Positions 7,650-14,508 of a stretch of 15,924 nt of DNA are shown here, piece by piece. Origin of the DNA: Acidobacteriota bacterium (GTDB lineage Bacteria > Acidobacteriota > Terriglobia > Acidiferrales > UBA7541). Made by a program: the position numbers and the translations under genes. The stretch is from NCBI GenBank assembly GCA_003224135.1, contig QHYO01000043.1:1-15924 (forward strand), given 5' to 3'. The notes under the pieces were generated by a model. It was not told where the DNA came from, ran no database searches, and saw only the letters and a program-made list of their open reading frames with translations. The stretch's first letter is position 1; each line of letters opens with the position of its first letter.

Positions 7650-8635
7650 TCAGCTGAGTGTCGAAGCCGCAATTTCAACGCGGTTGCGTCCAGCCCTTTT
7701 CGCAGAATAGAGAGCTGCGTCCGCCCGGCTGACCAAATCATTGAAAGCAGGCTTTGCCTGTCCGGCTTCGAAGCCGGCTATTCCGAAGCTCGCGGTGGCC
7801 AATATGTTGCAGCCGCCGAAGTTGAGGGGAGTGGTTTCGAATTCCGCGCGAACGCGCTCCATTGCTTTTTCTACGTCCTTTGCGGTTGAATGCGTCATGA
7901 CCATCATGAATTCCTCACCGCCGTGTCTCCCACAGATATCGCTGCGTCGTGTGTGAGCTTTAAGAACTTTGGCAAATGTTTTCAGGACCTCATCCCCGGC
8001 GTTGTGTCCGAAGGTATCGTTGACCTGCTTAAAGCGGTCCAGATCGGCGACAATAACCCAGAGAGAATAATCATGTCTGGTAGCACCGCTAACTTCACGC
8101 GTTCCCCAGTCCTCGATGGCACGCCGGTTCGGCAAACCAGTCAAGGCATCGGTCAGCGCGAGCCTTTCGAGCTTCTTGTTTTTGGCCTCGATCTGCCTGT
8201 GAAGAATGGCTTTGTGAGGTAATCATCCGCTCCGGCCCGAAGCCCTTCCACAACGCTGGCTTTGTCCGTCTTGGCCGTCAACATGATGATGTGAGTGTAG
8301 AAGTCTGAGGAAATGGCGCGCATGCGGCGGCAGATCTCCACACCATTCAGATCGGGCATCATCCAGTCCATAATGACCAGAGAAGGACGATGTTTCGAAA
8401 ACAGTACGACTGCCTGTTGCCCCGTTGTGGCGAAGATCAGGGAGTAAGGCTGTCCGAAGAGTGCTTGTTCTACGCTCTTGCGTGCGACAGATGAATCGTC
8501 GACGATCAATATCTTCATTGCCGATTCCGTTGCGCGCACCGATTCTTCGTTGCGAACGGAGAGTTCGCCCTCACGCCGGTCGCGTCGTTCGGGGAACGCG
8601 AGTGTCGGAATTCCTGGGATCGCTATGCTTGCCAT
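7650..8635 (-). pseudogene. REC-GGDEF response regulator (diguanylate cyclase), broken between the domains
   Basis: Parent function: phosphorylation-controlled synthesis of c-di-GMP from GTP. The start ATG 8635 has GAGGAGA ten bases before it; ATG 8518 (MKILIVDD) lacks a clear site. The first frame gives a full receiver: phospho-Asp90 (LVIMDWMMPD), Thr120, Lys142 (DYLTKPF), then FTGRSRPKTRSSKGSR and stop at 8153. The second frame gives HRQIEAKNKKLERLALTD, then TGLPNRRAIEDW and a complete GGDEF domain with active site GGEEF and inhibitory RRSD five residues before it, ending at 7650. The join at about 8196-8204 lacks the usual linker of roughly 20-25 residues, so a frame-changing deletion is likelier than one dropped base. 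The GGDEF part could only be made from an internal start. Divergent from the HD-GYP gene. Confidence 0.82.
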
Positions 8636-8989
8636 AAACTTGATCTCTCCTCAGGTGGTCTGTTTCTTCATAGCGGGTAATTGCAATCGCGCCACCAATT
8701 GGCTTCTATAGCTATTTCAAGCGTTTGCAATGGGATACGAATACCCTGGCGATCGGACCCTCACTGCATGACTGCCTCGAAACCAGACACGGTGCCTGGA
8801 ACTGAGGCAATCGAAGCCGACACGAGTTAGTGAGTTGAGATTGCCAAAAACTGACCTACATCGTTGATTAGGCTGAGATTGCGAAGCGAGCGTCGATAGC
8901 TCGAACCGCTGGCATGAATATTGCATGTCTAGGTTCAGCAGGTGGAAAGCACACTCTTAAAATGCCGGCTACTGGAATGGAAAAACAAA
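8636..8989. other. Divergent control region between the GGDEF and HD-GYP genes
   Basis: No coding frame that I can support. It contains the GAGGAGA ribosome site of the minus-strand gene (complement of 8646-8652) and the sigma-54-type promoter of the plus-strand gene (8910-8925). No copy of the GCTTCG palindrome is present here. Confidence 0.55.
8910..8925 (+). promoter_or_regulatory. Sigma-54 (-24/-12) promoter upstream of the HD-GYP gene
   Basis: TGGCATGAATATTGCA matches the RpoN consensus TGGCAC-N5-TTGCW, with GG (8911-8912) and GC (8923-8924) exactly ten bases apart. Transcription would begin near 8936, which suits the ATG at 8990 and rules out the GTG at 8942 as the start from this transcript. 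A sigma-54 activator is encoded 1.3 kb downstream on the other strand. Confidence 0.65.
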
Positions 8990-10192
8990 ATGGATTGTGC
9001 TGCCAGAGAGGGAATTCAATTTTCGGACAGCAACGGGGTCCGTAGATTACCGGCTGCCAAGGGTTCGAAGAAACCGACGATTCTAGTAGTCGACGATGAA
9101 GTTGCTTCGGGCCAAGTGTTATCGGTGACACTCAAGCTTGCCGGATTTCGGTCTTCGTTTGTCTCTTCGGGTGAACAGGCGCTTGGAATTCTAGCAGGCA
9201 GTCACCTGGACGCAGTACTTTCCGATCTGAAAATGCCTGGCTTCAGCGAACTGGAGCTATTGACCAGAATTCGACGCGACTATCCATCGCTTGCGTTTCT
9301 TTTGTTGGTGGGACGTAACGATGCCCCTATTGGTGCCCAGGCGATCAAGGACGGAGCAGACGACTATCTCCTAAAGCCCGTCGAGGCGAAAGATGTATTG
9401 AGGAATCTACGACGGGCCTTGGACAGGAAACGGGTTGAACAGGAAGCGCTCGAGTTGCAACAACGGCTCGAGCAATTGGTGTTTGAACGAACCGCGCAAC
9501 TGACCTCCGCTCTCCAGAACGCTGATGAGAGCTACGAAAATACTTTGCTCGCGTTGGGGGCGGCGCTGGACCTGCGAGATGGACGGACCGACCATTCCCG
9601 GCGAGTTTGTGAGTACGCGCTCGAAATCGCCAGGCGCATGGGTTGCTCGGAAGTTCAGCTGAAGAGCCTTAGTCAGAGCGCCCTTTTACACGATATCGGG
9701 ACGTCGGCTATCCCAGACTCAATTCTCTCGAAGCGCGGCAAGCTCACGCCTGAAGAGTGCAACACAATGCGAGGTCACGTGCAGATCGGATATGACCTGG
9801 TGAGCCGCATCCCGTTTCTCCGCGACGCGGCGGACCTCGTGCTGAGCCACCACGAACGGTACGACGGAACCGGCTAGCCCCGAGGCCTGCAAGGAGAACA
9901 GATCCCGTTGAGTGCGAGGATTTTCGCAGTCGCGGACGCGTTTGATGCCATGACTTCGCCGCGGCCCTATCAGGCCACGAGGCGCGTATCGCAGGCAATC
10001 GAGGAGATTGCTCTAAAGACCGGTCGGCAATTTGATCCACAAGTCGTTCACACGTTTCTTGGCATACCCACAGAAGTCCTGAAAGAGATACACGGAGAAC
10101 AAAAGGAACGAACGTACGGTAGACCTGCCGCTAGACAGACGGAAATGGAAACGTCCAGACGCTTCGGGGTTCCTGTCGCGGCTTGTGGTTAG
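8990..10192 (+). pseudogene. REC-HD-GYP response regulator (c-di-GMP phosphodiesterase) with an in-frame amber codon
   Basis: Parent function: hydrolysis of c-di-GMP under receiver control. I chose ATG 8990 because of the upstream sigma-54 promoter; the frame is open from GTG 8942. From 8990: receiver with DDE, phospho-Asp79 (VLSDLKMPG) and Lys129 (DYLLKPV), but the usual Thr/Ser switch position reads LLLVGRND. A coiled-coil linker (VEQEALELQQRLEQLVFERT) leads to the HD domain with ALLHDIGTSAIPD (the common HDIGK lysine is Thr) and LSHHERYDGTG. The next codon is TAG (9875-9877), followed without a frame change by PRGLQGEQIPLSARIFAVAD, DAMTSPRPYQ and a normal end at 10192. One base change (TAC or TAT to TAG) thus removed the Tyr of the GYP motif and about 105 residues. 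The last 4 bp overlap the convergent activator gene. Confidence 0.82.
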
Positions 10193-11583
10193 CCGACGCC
10201 GCTGTTTTCCAAGTCGCTGTCTGCGAGGATGCGATAGAGCTTAGCGCGGCTTATGCCCAGGAGCTCCGCCGCACGCACCTTGTTCCCGGCAAGACTTTCG
10301 AGGACGCGACATACATGTGCCCTCTCGACTTCGTCGAGAGTGGCGACGGTTCCTTCGGGACTGATTTCGGACGGTTCTGTATGACGGATGTATTCGGGCA
10401 GATCTTCAATGTCTACCGCTTCACCGTCGGTCATCATGCAGGCGTTTCCCAGGACGTTTTCAAGCTCGCGAATATTTCCTGGCCAAGGATAGCGGGAAAG
10501 AAGCGACTGCGCCCGGCGTGTAATTCCGCGCACCGGCTTCCCATACTGCGCAGCGAAGCGTTTAATGAAGTGCTGTTGAAGCATAGGCAAATCCTCCTTC
10601 CGTTCAAGGAGAGTCGGCAAGGTGATGTGAACCATGGATAACCGGTAGAAGAGGTCTTCCCGAAAACGCTGTTCCTTGATCATTGCGCGGAGGTCCCTGT
10701 GCGTTGCTGCGATCACTCTGACATCGACGCGGCGGACGGAGGGAGAACCGACACGCTGGATTTCCTGATTTTGCAGCACTCGGAGAAGCTTCGCTTGCGC
10801 AGCGGGGGATAGTTCGCCGACTTCATCCAGGAGAACCGTTCCGCCGTTCGCCGTTTCAAAGATTCCGGCGCGGTCCTGAACGGCACCCGTAAAGGCACCC
10901 TTCACGTGACCAAACAGCTCGCTTTCCGCAAGCGTCTCGACCAGAGCGGAACAATTGCAGGCAACAAACGGGCCTGACGCCACAGGGCTCATTTCATGAA
11001 GCGCCTTTGCGGCAAGTTCCTTGCCCGTCCCGGTCTCGCCGGTAATCAGAACAGTTCTGAAATGTTGCGCGACACGGCGTATTCGGCGAAACGTCTCGAG
11101 CATCGGAGCGCTTCGTCCAACCATTGCCGCAAATTGGTATTTGTCAAGGAGGGCGTTCTCTAGCTCGAGGCAGTGCTGTCGATTGCGTAATTCCGAGAGT
11201 AGGGAATCCACCCGTTCCTGCAGCTTCTCAGCTTGGACTGGCTTGTTCAGGTAGTCACAGGCCCCTTTCTGGATTGCTTCGACGGCCGATTCAGAGCTGT
11301 AGTGTCCGGTGAGAAGGATAACTTCGATGGCAGGGTCGAAATCGACGATCCTTTGAAGAAGATCCATGCCACTCATGCCAGGCATAACCAAGTCTACGAT
11401 GACCAATTGAGGGTGCTTTGCGTGAACGAGATTGAGGCCAGTCTGCGAGTCCGGGCTGGTGAAAACGACAACATTGTCCTGCGAAAGCAAAGTGGCGATG
11501 AATTTAAGATGTTGTTCATCGTCGTCGATTGCGACTACTCGGAGGGCAAGATCGGAATTGTTCTCGTGATCAACTCGATGCAT
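10189..11583 (-). CDS. NtrC-family sigma-54-dependent response regulator
   Basis: Phosphorylation-controlled activator that opens RpoN promoters. I chose ATG 11583 because GGAG lies six bases upstream; ATG 11625 would add 14 residues without a ribosome site. In the 464-residue form: receiver with phospho-Asp64 (VIVDLVMPG), Thr92 (VILLTGH) and Lys114 (YLNKPV); AAA+ domain with Walker A GETGTGKE (182-189), the sigma-54 loop GAFTGA (229-234), Walker B GGTVLLDEVG, and R-finger region FREDLFYRLS; and a Fis-type helix-turn-helix at the end (GNKVRAAELLGISRAKLYRI). All needed residues are present, so it should be active. A likely target is the -24/-12 promoter at 8910. No kinase adjoins it on its own strand; the hybrid kinase at 5041-7299 is the nearest sensor. 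Confidence 0.95.
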   Translation of the reverse strand: MHRVDHENNSDLALRVVAIDDDEQHLKFIATLLSQDNVVVFTSPDSQTGLNLVHAKHPQLVIVDLVMPGMSGMDLLQRIVDFDPAIEVILLTGHYSSESAVEAIQKGACDYLNKPVQAEKLQERVDSLLSELRNRQHCLELENALLDKYQFAAMVGRSAPMLETFRRIRRVAQHFRTVLITGETGTGKELAAKALHEMSPVASGPFVACNCSALVETLAESELFGHVKGAFTGAVQDRAGIFETANGGTVLLDEVGELSPAAQAKLLRVLQNQEIQRVGSPSVRRVDVRVIAATHRDLRAMIKEQRFREDLFYRLSMVHITLPTLLERKEDLPMLQQHFIKRFAAQYGKPVRGITRRAQSLLSRYPWPGNIRELENVLGNACMMTDGEAVDIEDLPEYIRHTEPSEISPEGTVATLDEVERAHVCRVLESLAGNKVRAAELLGISRAKLYRILADSDLENSGVG

Positions 11584-12021
11584 CGGACGCTCCGCGACAC
11601 AATCAACAGATTCTAGGTCCGCCATGAATTAAAGACAGTGACTTATCGCCTGAACATCATAGGTGGACTGCGCAACGACATTGGCAAGCGCCTCGCCGGA
11701 TCGTCGGCGATCTTTTTTCCAGCCTAGTCCTAATTCCCGATAGTCCAAATCGGATCGATAAAGCCTTAGCATGACCGTGGCTTGGGATTGCAGCTCACGT
11801 GCGTCTTGCTTCGTATATGAAGCAAGACCCAGTTTGCCTCATGGCAAGACTTGATACCGAGTATCTTTTAAAGAAGATATTTTATTACCTCACTAGAACT
11901 ACATGCACCGCGATGAGGCACGGCGCCACGTAGGATGAGCGGCCCGGCGATTTACTCTGAGCAGATTGGAGTGCGAATGCCGACCCGCAGATGGCCTCGA
12001 CTCGACGCGAATTCCTATTGA
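11584..12021. other. Divergent control region between the activator gene and the HPr-kinase/PqqD unit
   Basis: Non-coding apart from the possible 14-codon extension of the activator. It holds palindrome copy 5 (11803-11828), then an AT-rich stretch (about 11850-11890) with a small inverted repeat TATCTT-N6-AAGATA (11862-11879). A promoter for the plus-strand unit probably lies in this AT-rich part, but I cannot assign boxes with confidence. Confidence 0.5.
11803..11828. promoter_or_regulatory. Palindrome copy 5, the longest
   Basis: The core TGCTTCGTATATGAAGCA (11807-11824) extends to perfect 10-base arms (GTCTTGCTTC and GAAGCAAGAC) around GTATAT. It lies about 195 bp before the HPr-kinase-like gene and 220 bp before the activator gene, just upstream of the AT-rich segment, so it could control either direction. 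There is no T tract, so a terminator is unlikely. Confidence 0.6.
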
Positions 12022-12852
12022 ATGAAGAAACTCGACCGCCTGGATTGGGCGGAAGGCTTAACACTGTCCACGTTCGGAGTTCGCGCCGGAGTACGTGTCA
12101 ACGTCTTGGGAGTGCTGCCGCGCGTTCTTCCCCTGCTCCCTCCTGGGTGGAAGAAGTCTCACAGAGTCATCGTCGAGCGATTGTATTCCTTGGTGATGGC
12201 ACAAGGTTGCGAGCGCGCCGGAGTGCGCCGTCTACACGTGCTCTATGCAGACAGCACGCGGATAGCGCGGGACGCCGCGTTGAACCGGGTGCTGGCAACG
12301 TTGGAGACAGATCTCCACCGCTACACCGCGGAAGCGACGTCCGATATGACCTTCCTGCACGCCGGGGTGGTTGGCTGGCAGGGAAGTGCGATCATGTTCC
12401 CCGGCCGCAGCCTCAGCGGCAAGACAACGCTAGTCAGAGAAATGCTGCGCCTCGGCGCAACGTACTATTCCGACGAGTTCGCTGTTGTGGATAGCTCTGG
12501 CTTGGTGCATCCGTTCGCGCGCCCTCTGGGAATCCGGGAAGACTCTTCCTATGCGCAGACCAAATACTCGGCCGAAGAATTGGGAGCGACATCGGGTGTC
12601 AAACCGCTGCCCATGGGCATGGCAGTGATCTGCAAGTACGAGGCGGGGGCGCAGTGGCAGCCGGCTCCGCTTTCTCAAGGTCAAGGAGCACTGGAGTTAC
12701 TGGCCAATAGCGTCGCAGTTCGAAGCCAACCGGACCAGACTCTCAGGAGGCTCCAGAAGCTTGTCAGACACACGGTCTTCATCCAAGGGACGCGCGGTGA
12801 GGCCCACCAAGCAGCCGCGTCCATCCTGAACCTATCGTGCGCGCATAAATGA
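12022..12852 (+). CDS. HPr-kinase-like P-loop protein paired with a PqqD-domain protein
   Basis: A 276-residue protein related to the C-terminal kinase domain of HPr kinase/phosphorylase. Walker A is GRSLSGKT (128-135). His113 (FLHAGVVGW) lies 15 residues before it, and Asp151-Glu152 (YYSDEFAVVD) follow, matching the placing of the catalytic His and acidic pair in HprK, with DE instead of DD. The N-terminal 100 residues (LDWAEGLTLSTFGVRAGVRV; RRLHVLYADSTRIARD) are family-specific and unlike HprK's own N-terminus. The ATG follows directly on an in-frame TGA and has no good ribosome site, so the start is open to doubt. The stop overlaps an upstream ATG of the PqqD frame. HprK-like kinases are known in some lasso-peptide clusters, where they phosphorylate the precursor; here the PqqD-knottin protein is the natural candidate substrate. 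No HPr or PTS gene is nearby, so a carbon-control role is unlikely. Confidence 0.8.
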   Translation: MKKLDRLDWAEGLTLSTFGVRAGVRVNVLGVLPRVLPLLPPGWKKSHRVIVERLYSLVMAQGCERAGVRRLHVLYADSTRIARDAALNRVLATLETDLHRYTAEATSDMTFLHAGVVGWQGSAIMFPGRSLSGKTTLVREMLRLGATYYSDEFAVVDSSGLVHPFARPLGIREDSSYAQTKYSAEELGATSGVKPLPMGMAVICKYEAGAQWQPAPLSQGQGALELLANSVAVRSQPDQTLRRLQKLVRHTVFIQGTRGEAHQAAASILNLSCAHK

Positions 12853-12863
12853 CTGGAGACAGT

Positions 12864-13337
12864 ATGAAAGAACGGCAATTTCCTCGGGCTCGTCTGGATT
12901 GCCTCTCGCGAGAATTCGGCGAAGAGGTCCTGGTCTACGACCTGCAACGCGATGTGGGCCACTGCTTGAATTCGACGGCGGCGGCCATCTGGAAGCTATG
13001 CGACGGCAACAATAGTCCATCGCAGATCACAAGGGCGTTTTCGAGGCAGCTGTCAGCGCGAGTGGACGAATCCGTCGTGCGGCTGGCCCTGGACCAGTTG
13101 GCGAATGCCAATCTGCTCGTTGAACCGAAAGTGCCGGTTGAGTATCTTTCGCGTCGCGTTGCTGTACGAAGGATTGGTTTAGCTGCAGCGATCGCTTTGC
13201 CTCTGGTGACTTCCATTGTGGCGCCCATGCCTGCCCAGGCAGCGTCATGCTCGCATAACGGCCAGCCATGCGCCAACAATGCAATGTGCTGCTCGGGCGT
13301 TTGCGTTCCCGTTTTGGGCCATTGTCTCGGTGGTTGA
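12864..13337 (+). CDS. PqqD-domain protein fused to a Tat-like signal and a six-cysteine knottin-like tail
   Basis: A 157-residue fusion. I chose ATG 12864 because GGAG (12855-12858) lies five bases upstream; ATG 12849 overlaps the previous stop. Residues about 10-90 form a PqqD-type domain (EEVLVYDLQRDVGHCLNSTA, AAIWKLCDG), a fold that in peptide natural-product pathways binds leader peptides. Residues 96-126 resemble a Tat signal: SRRVAVRRIG, a hydrophobic core (LAAAIALPLVTSIVAP), and the cleavage pattern PAQA-AS. The last 31 residues hold Cys 129, 136, 142, 143, 147 and 154, spaced C-x6-C-x5-CC-x3-C-x6-C, the inhibitor-cystine-knot layout, ending LGG. The simplest reading is that export and cleavage release a small disulfide-rich peptide whose PqqD part stays inside. 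No maturase or protease gene is visible beside it. Domain calls are by eye; knot topology is inferred from spacing alone. Confidence 0.85.
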   Translation: MKERQFPRARLDCLSREFGEEVLVYDLQRDVGHCLNSTAAAIWKLCDGNNSPSQITRAFSRQLSARVDESVVRLALDQLANANLLVEPKVPVEYLSRRVAVRRIGLAAAIALPLVTSIVAPMPAQAASCSHNGQPCANNAMCCSGVCVPVLGHCLGG

Positions 13338-13922
13338 GCCTTTCTCGGCAGGTAGCCCATCACGCATCCTCCAAATCCCACCGCCTCTGATTTCAATCTG
13401 ACCTATCGCGGCCGTGCGTTCATATGATCCTTTCCTCCTCAGTTTATCGGTTATATTCGCGATCGGCATTTCGTTGGGTGCGATTTGGCAGACGTTTCGG
13501 TTTCGCGAAGAGACCAAGAATTCCGCAAAATGGAAAGTTGCTGGCGCGGTGATGGGTGCGGATCTCGATTGCAAACCTACGGCAGAGGGTAGTTCTCTAA
13601 GGAAGGGAATTAGTCTGTGCAAAAATTCGTGCCGGTCTCGAAACACGCTTCGACTGAAAAACGGGAACTGAAACACGAGGGGACCTAGCTTTTGGCCCGG
13701 GAAGGTTTGATGCGAAGCTTCTCTTCGATGGAAAGGACTTCCGGGCGGATGGAAAGACAGCTGCTACTTTGATTCCGCCAGCCTGCCATCGTCCGCGATT
13801 ATGAAAGGTCTGACCCTGTTGGTATGATGCATATGAATCGCTCGGATATCTGCGAACTCGGCGTGCGCAAGCGGGCGTGAATTATTTTAATTCGTTGGCT
13901 TTCTTGACCATCCGGAGTAGCT
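13338..13922. other. Region between the PqqD-knottin gene and the DUF2760 gene
   Basis: Apart from the doubtful small open frame at 13414-13671, I see no gene. GGAG at 13914-13917 is the ribosome site of the DUF2760 gene. No terminator hairpin with a T tract, repeat or palindrome copy is visible. Confidence 0.5.
13414..13671 (+). CDS. Doubtful small open frame with one membrane helix
   Basis: An 85-codon frame from GTG 13414. Residues 5-27 (DPFLLSLSVIFAIGISLGAI) would make a good membrane helix, and the tail is basic with three Cys. There is no ribosome site, and the C-terminal half shows no recognisable motif. It lies 76 bp after the PqqD-knottin gene in the same direction, so it might be a third member of that unit, or chance coding in a decayed stretch. 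Confidence 0.25.
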   Translation: MRSYDPFLLSLSVIFAIGISLGAIWQTFRFREETKNSAKWKVAGAVMGADLDCKPTAEGSSLRKGISLCKNSCRSRNTLRLKNGN

Positions 13923-14454
13923 ATGAACGGATTTTGGGAACGAGTAGCTATTGCTTTTCGGTTTTTCTTTTCAATTTTGTTCCACGGTGACATTCCCAGC
14001 GACATCGTAGAAAAGCCGGTTCAGCCTGCTGGCCCGGCTTCGCACATGCCAGCTGCAGCTCAAGCTTCCGCCTCTCGTCCGAAGGAGACGGAGCGGCCAG
14101 CTTCGCAAGCATTTGATCGCGCCGTGCAGATGCTTGCGCTGCTACAACGAGACGGGCGGCTCATCGATTTCCTGGCAGAGAACATCTCCCCGTATCCCGA
14201 CGCGCAGCTTGGAGCCGCTGTGCGTACGATCCACGAAGCTTGCCGCAAGGTGCTCGAACATTATGTAAAGCTCGAGCCGATTCTGAACTCCGAAGAGGAT
14301 CAACCGGTGACCGTGCAAGGCGGTTTCGATCCGGCAGCCATCAAATTGCTGGGCAATGTAACGGGCGAGCCGCCGATTCGCGGTGAATCTGCCGCCGTTG
14401 CCCCAGGGTTCCGGCCGGATGGTGATTGCGCCGGCTGAGGTGGAACTTTCATAG
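13923..14454 (+). pseudogene. DUF2760-family protein, C-terminus frameshifted by a small deletion
   Basis: Proteins of this family commonly stand just before an Hsp70-like gene, as here; their role is unknown, probably chaperone-linked. The start ATG has GGAG six bases upstream. The N-terminus (FWERVAIAFRFFFSILFHGD) is hydrophobic and the linker is Ala/Pro-rich. The core reads QMLALLQRDGRLIDFLAENI, YPDAQLGAAVRTIHEACRKV, and later VTGEPPIRG. At about 14382 the frame goes astray (ESAAVAPGFRPDGDCAG, stop at 14438), whereas the next frame reads VNLPPLPQGSGRMVIAPAEV and ends EL-Ser-TAG at 14454, the normal family ending. The roughly 11-13 residues usually between RG and VNLP are absent, so a frame-changing deletion of some 35-40 bp is likelier than a single-base error. 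Without the conserved end the protein is probably impaired. Confidence 0.8.
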
Positions 14455-14508
14455 TGGCAGCGCCACATCTGCCAGACAGATGTGGACTCGAACAGGAGAT
14501 TTTCGTTG

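Noticed and set aside
7762..7777. Perfect 16-bp palindrome CCGGCTTCGAAGCCGG, resembling the GCTTCG operator family
   Set aside because: It is inside GGDEF coding sequence, lacks the 4-base centre of the other copies, and follows from the codons for the residues GFEAG.
7364..9877. Two in-frame TAG codons (7364-7366, 9875-9877) as evidence of amber recoding
   Set aside because: The first sits in a gene that is also deleted and frameshifted, replacing a residue that is usually Arg, so ordinary decay explains it; only the second is worth a check.
11778..11791. TGGC-N6-TTGC, resembling a sigma-54 promoter before the HPr-kinase/PqqD unit
   Set aside because: The GG-GC distance is one base short of the strict ten, which normally abolishes RpoN use.
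12197..12210. TGGCAC-N4-TTGC within the HPr-kinase-like gene
   Set aside because: Spacing is one base short and the site lies inside coding sequence.
11991..12494. Open frame beginning MASTRREFLL, which looks like a Tat motif
   Set aside because: No hydrophobic segment follows, and the frame is a shadow of the HPr-kinase-like gene, whose P-loop and family pattern are clear.
13690..13800. Possible gene remnant reading KLLFDGKDF
   Set aside because: The similarity to sugar-hydrolase starts is a few residues only and the frame ends quickly; not enough to name a family.
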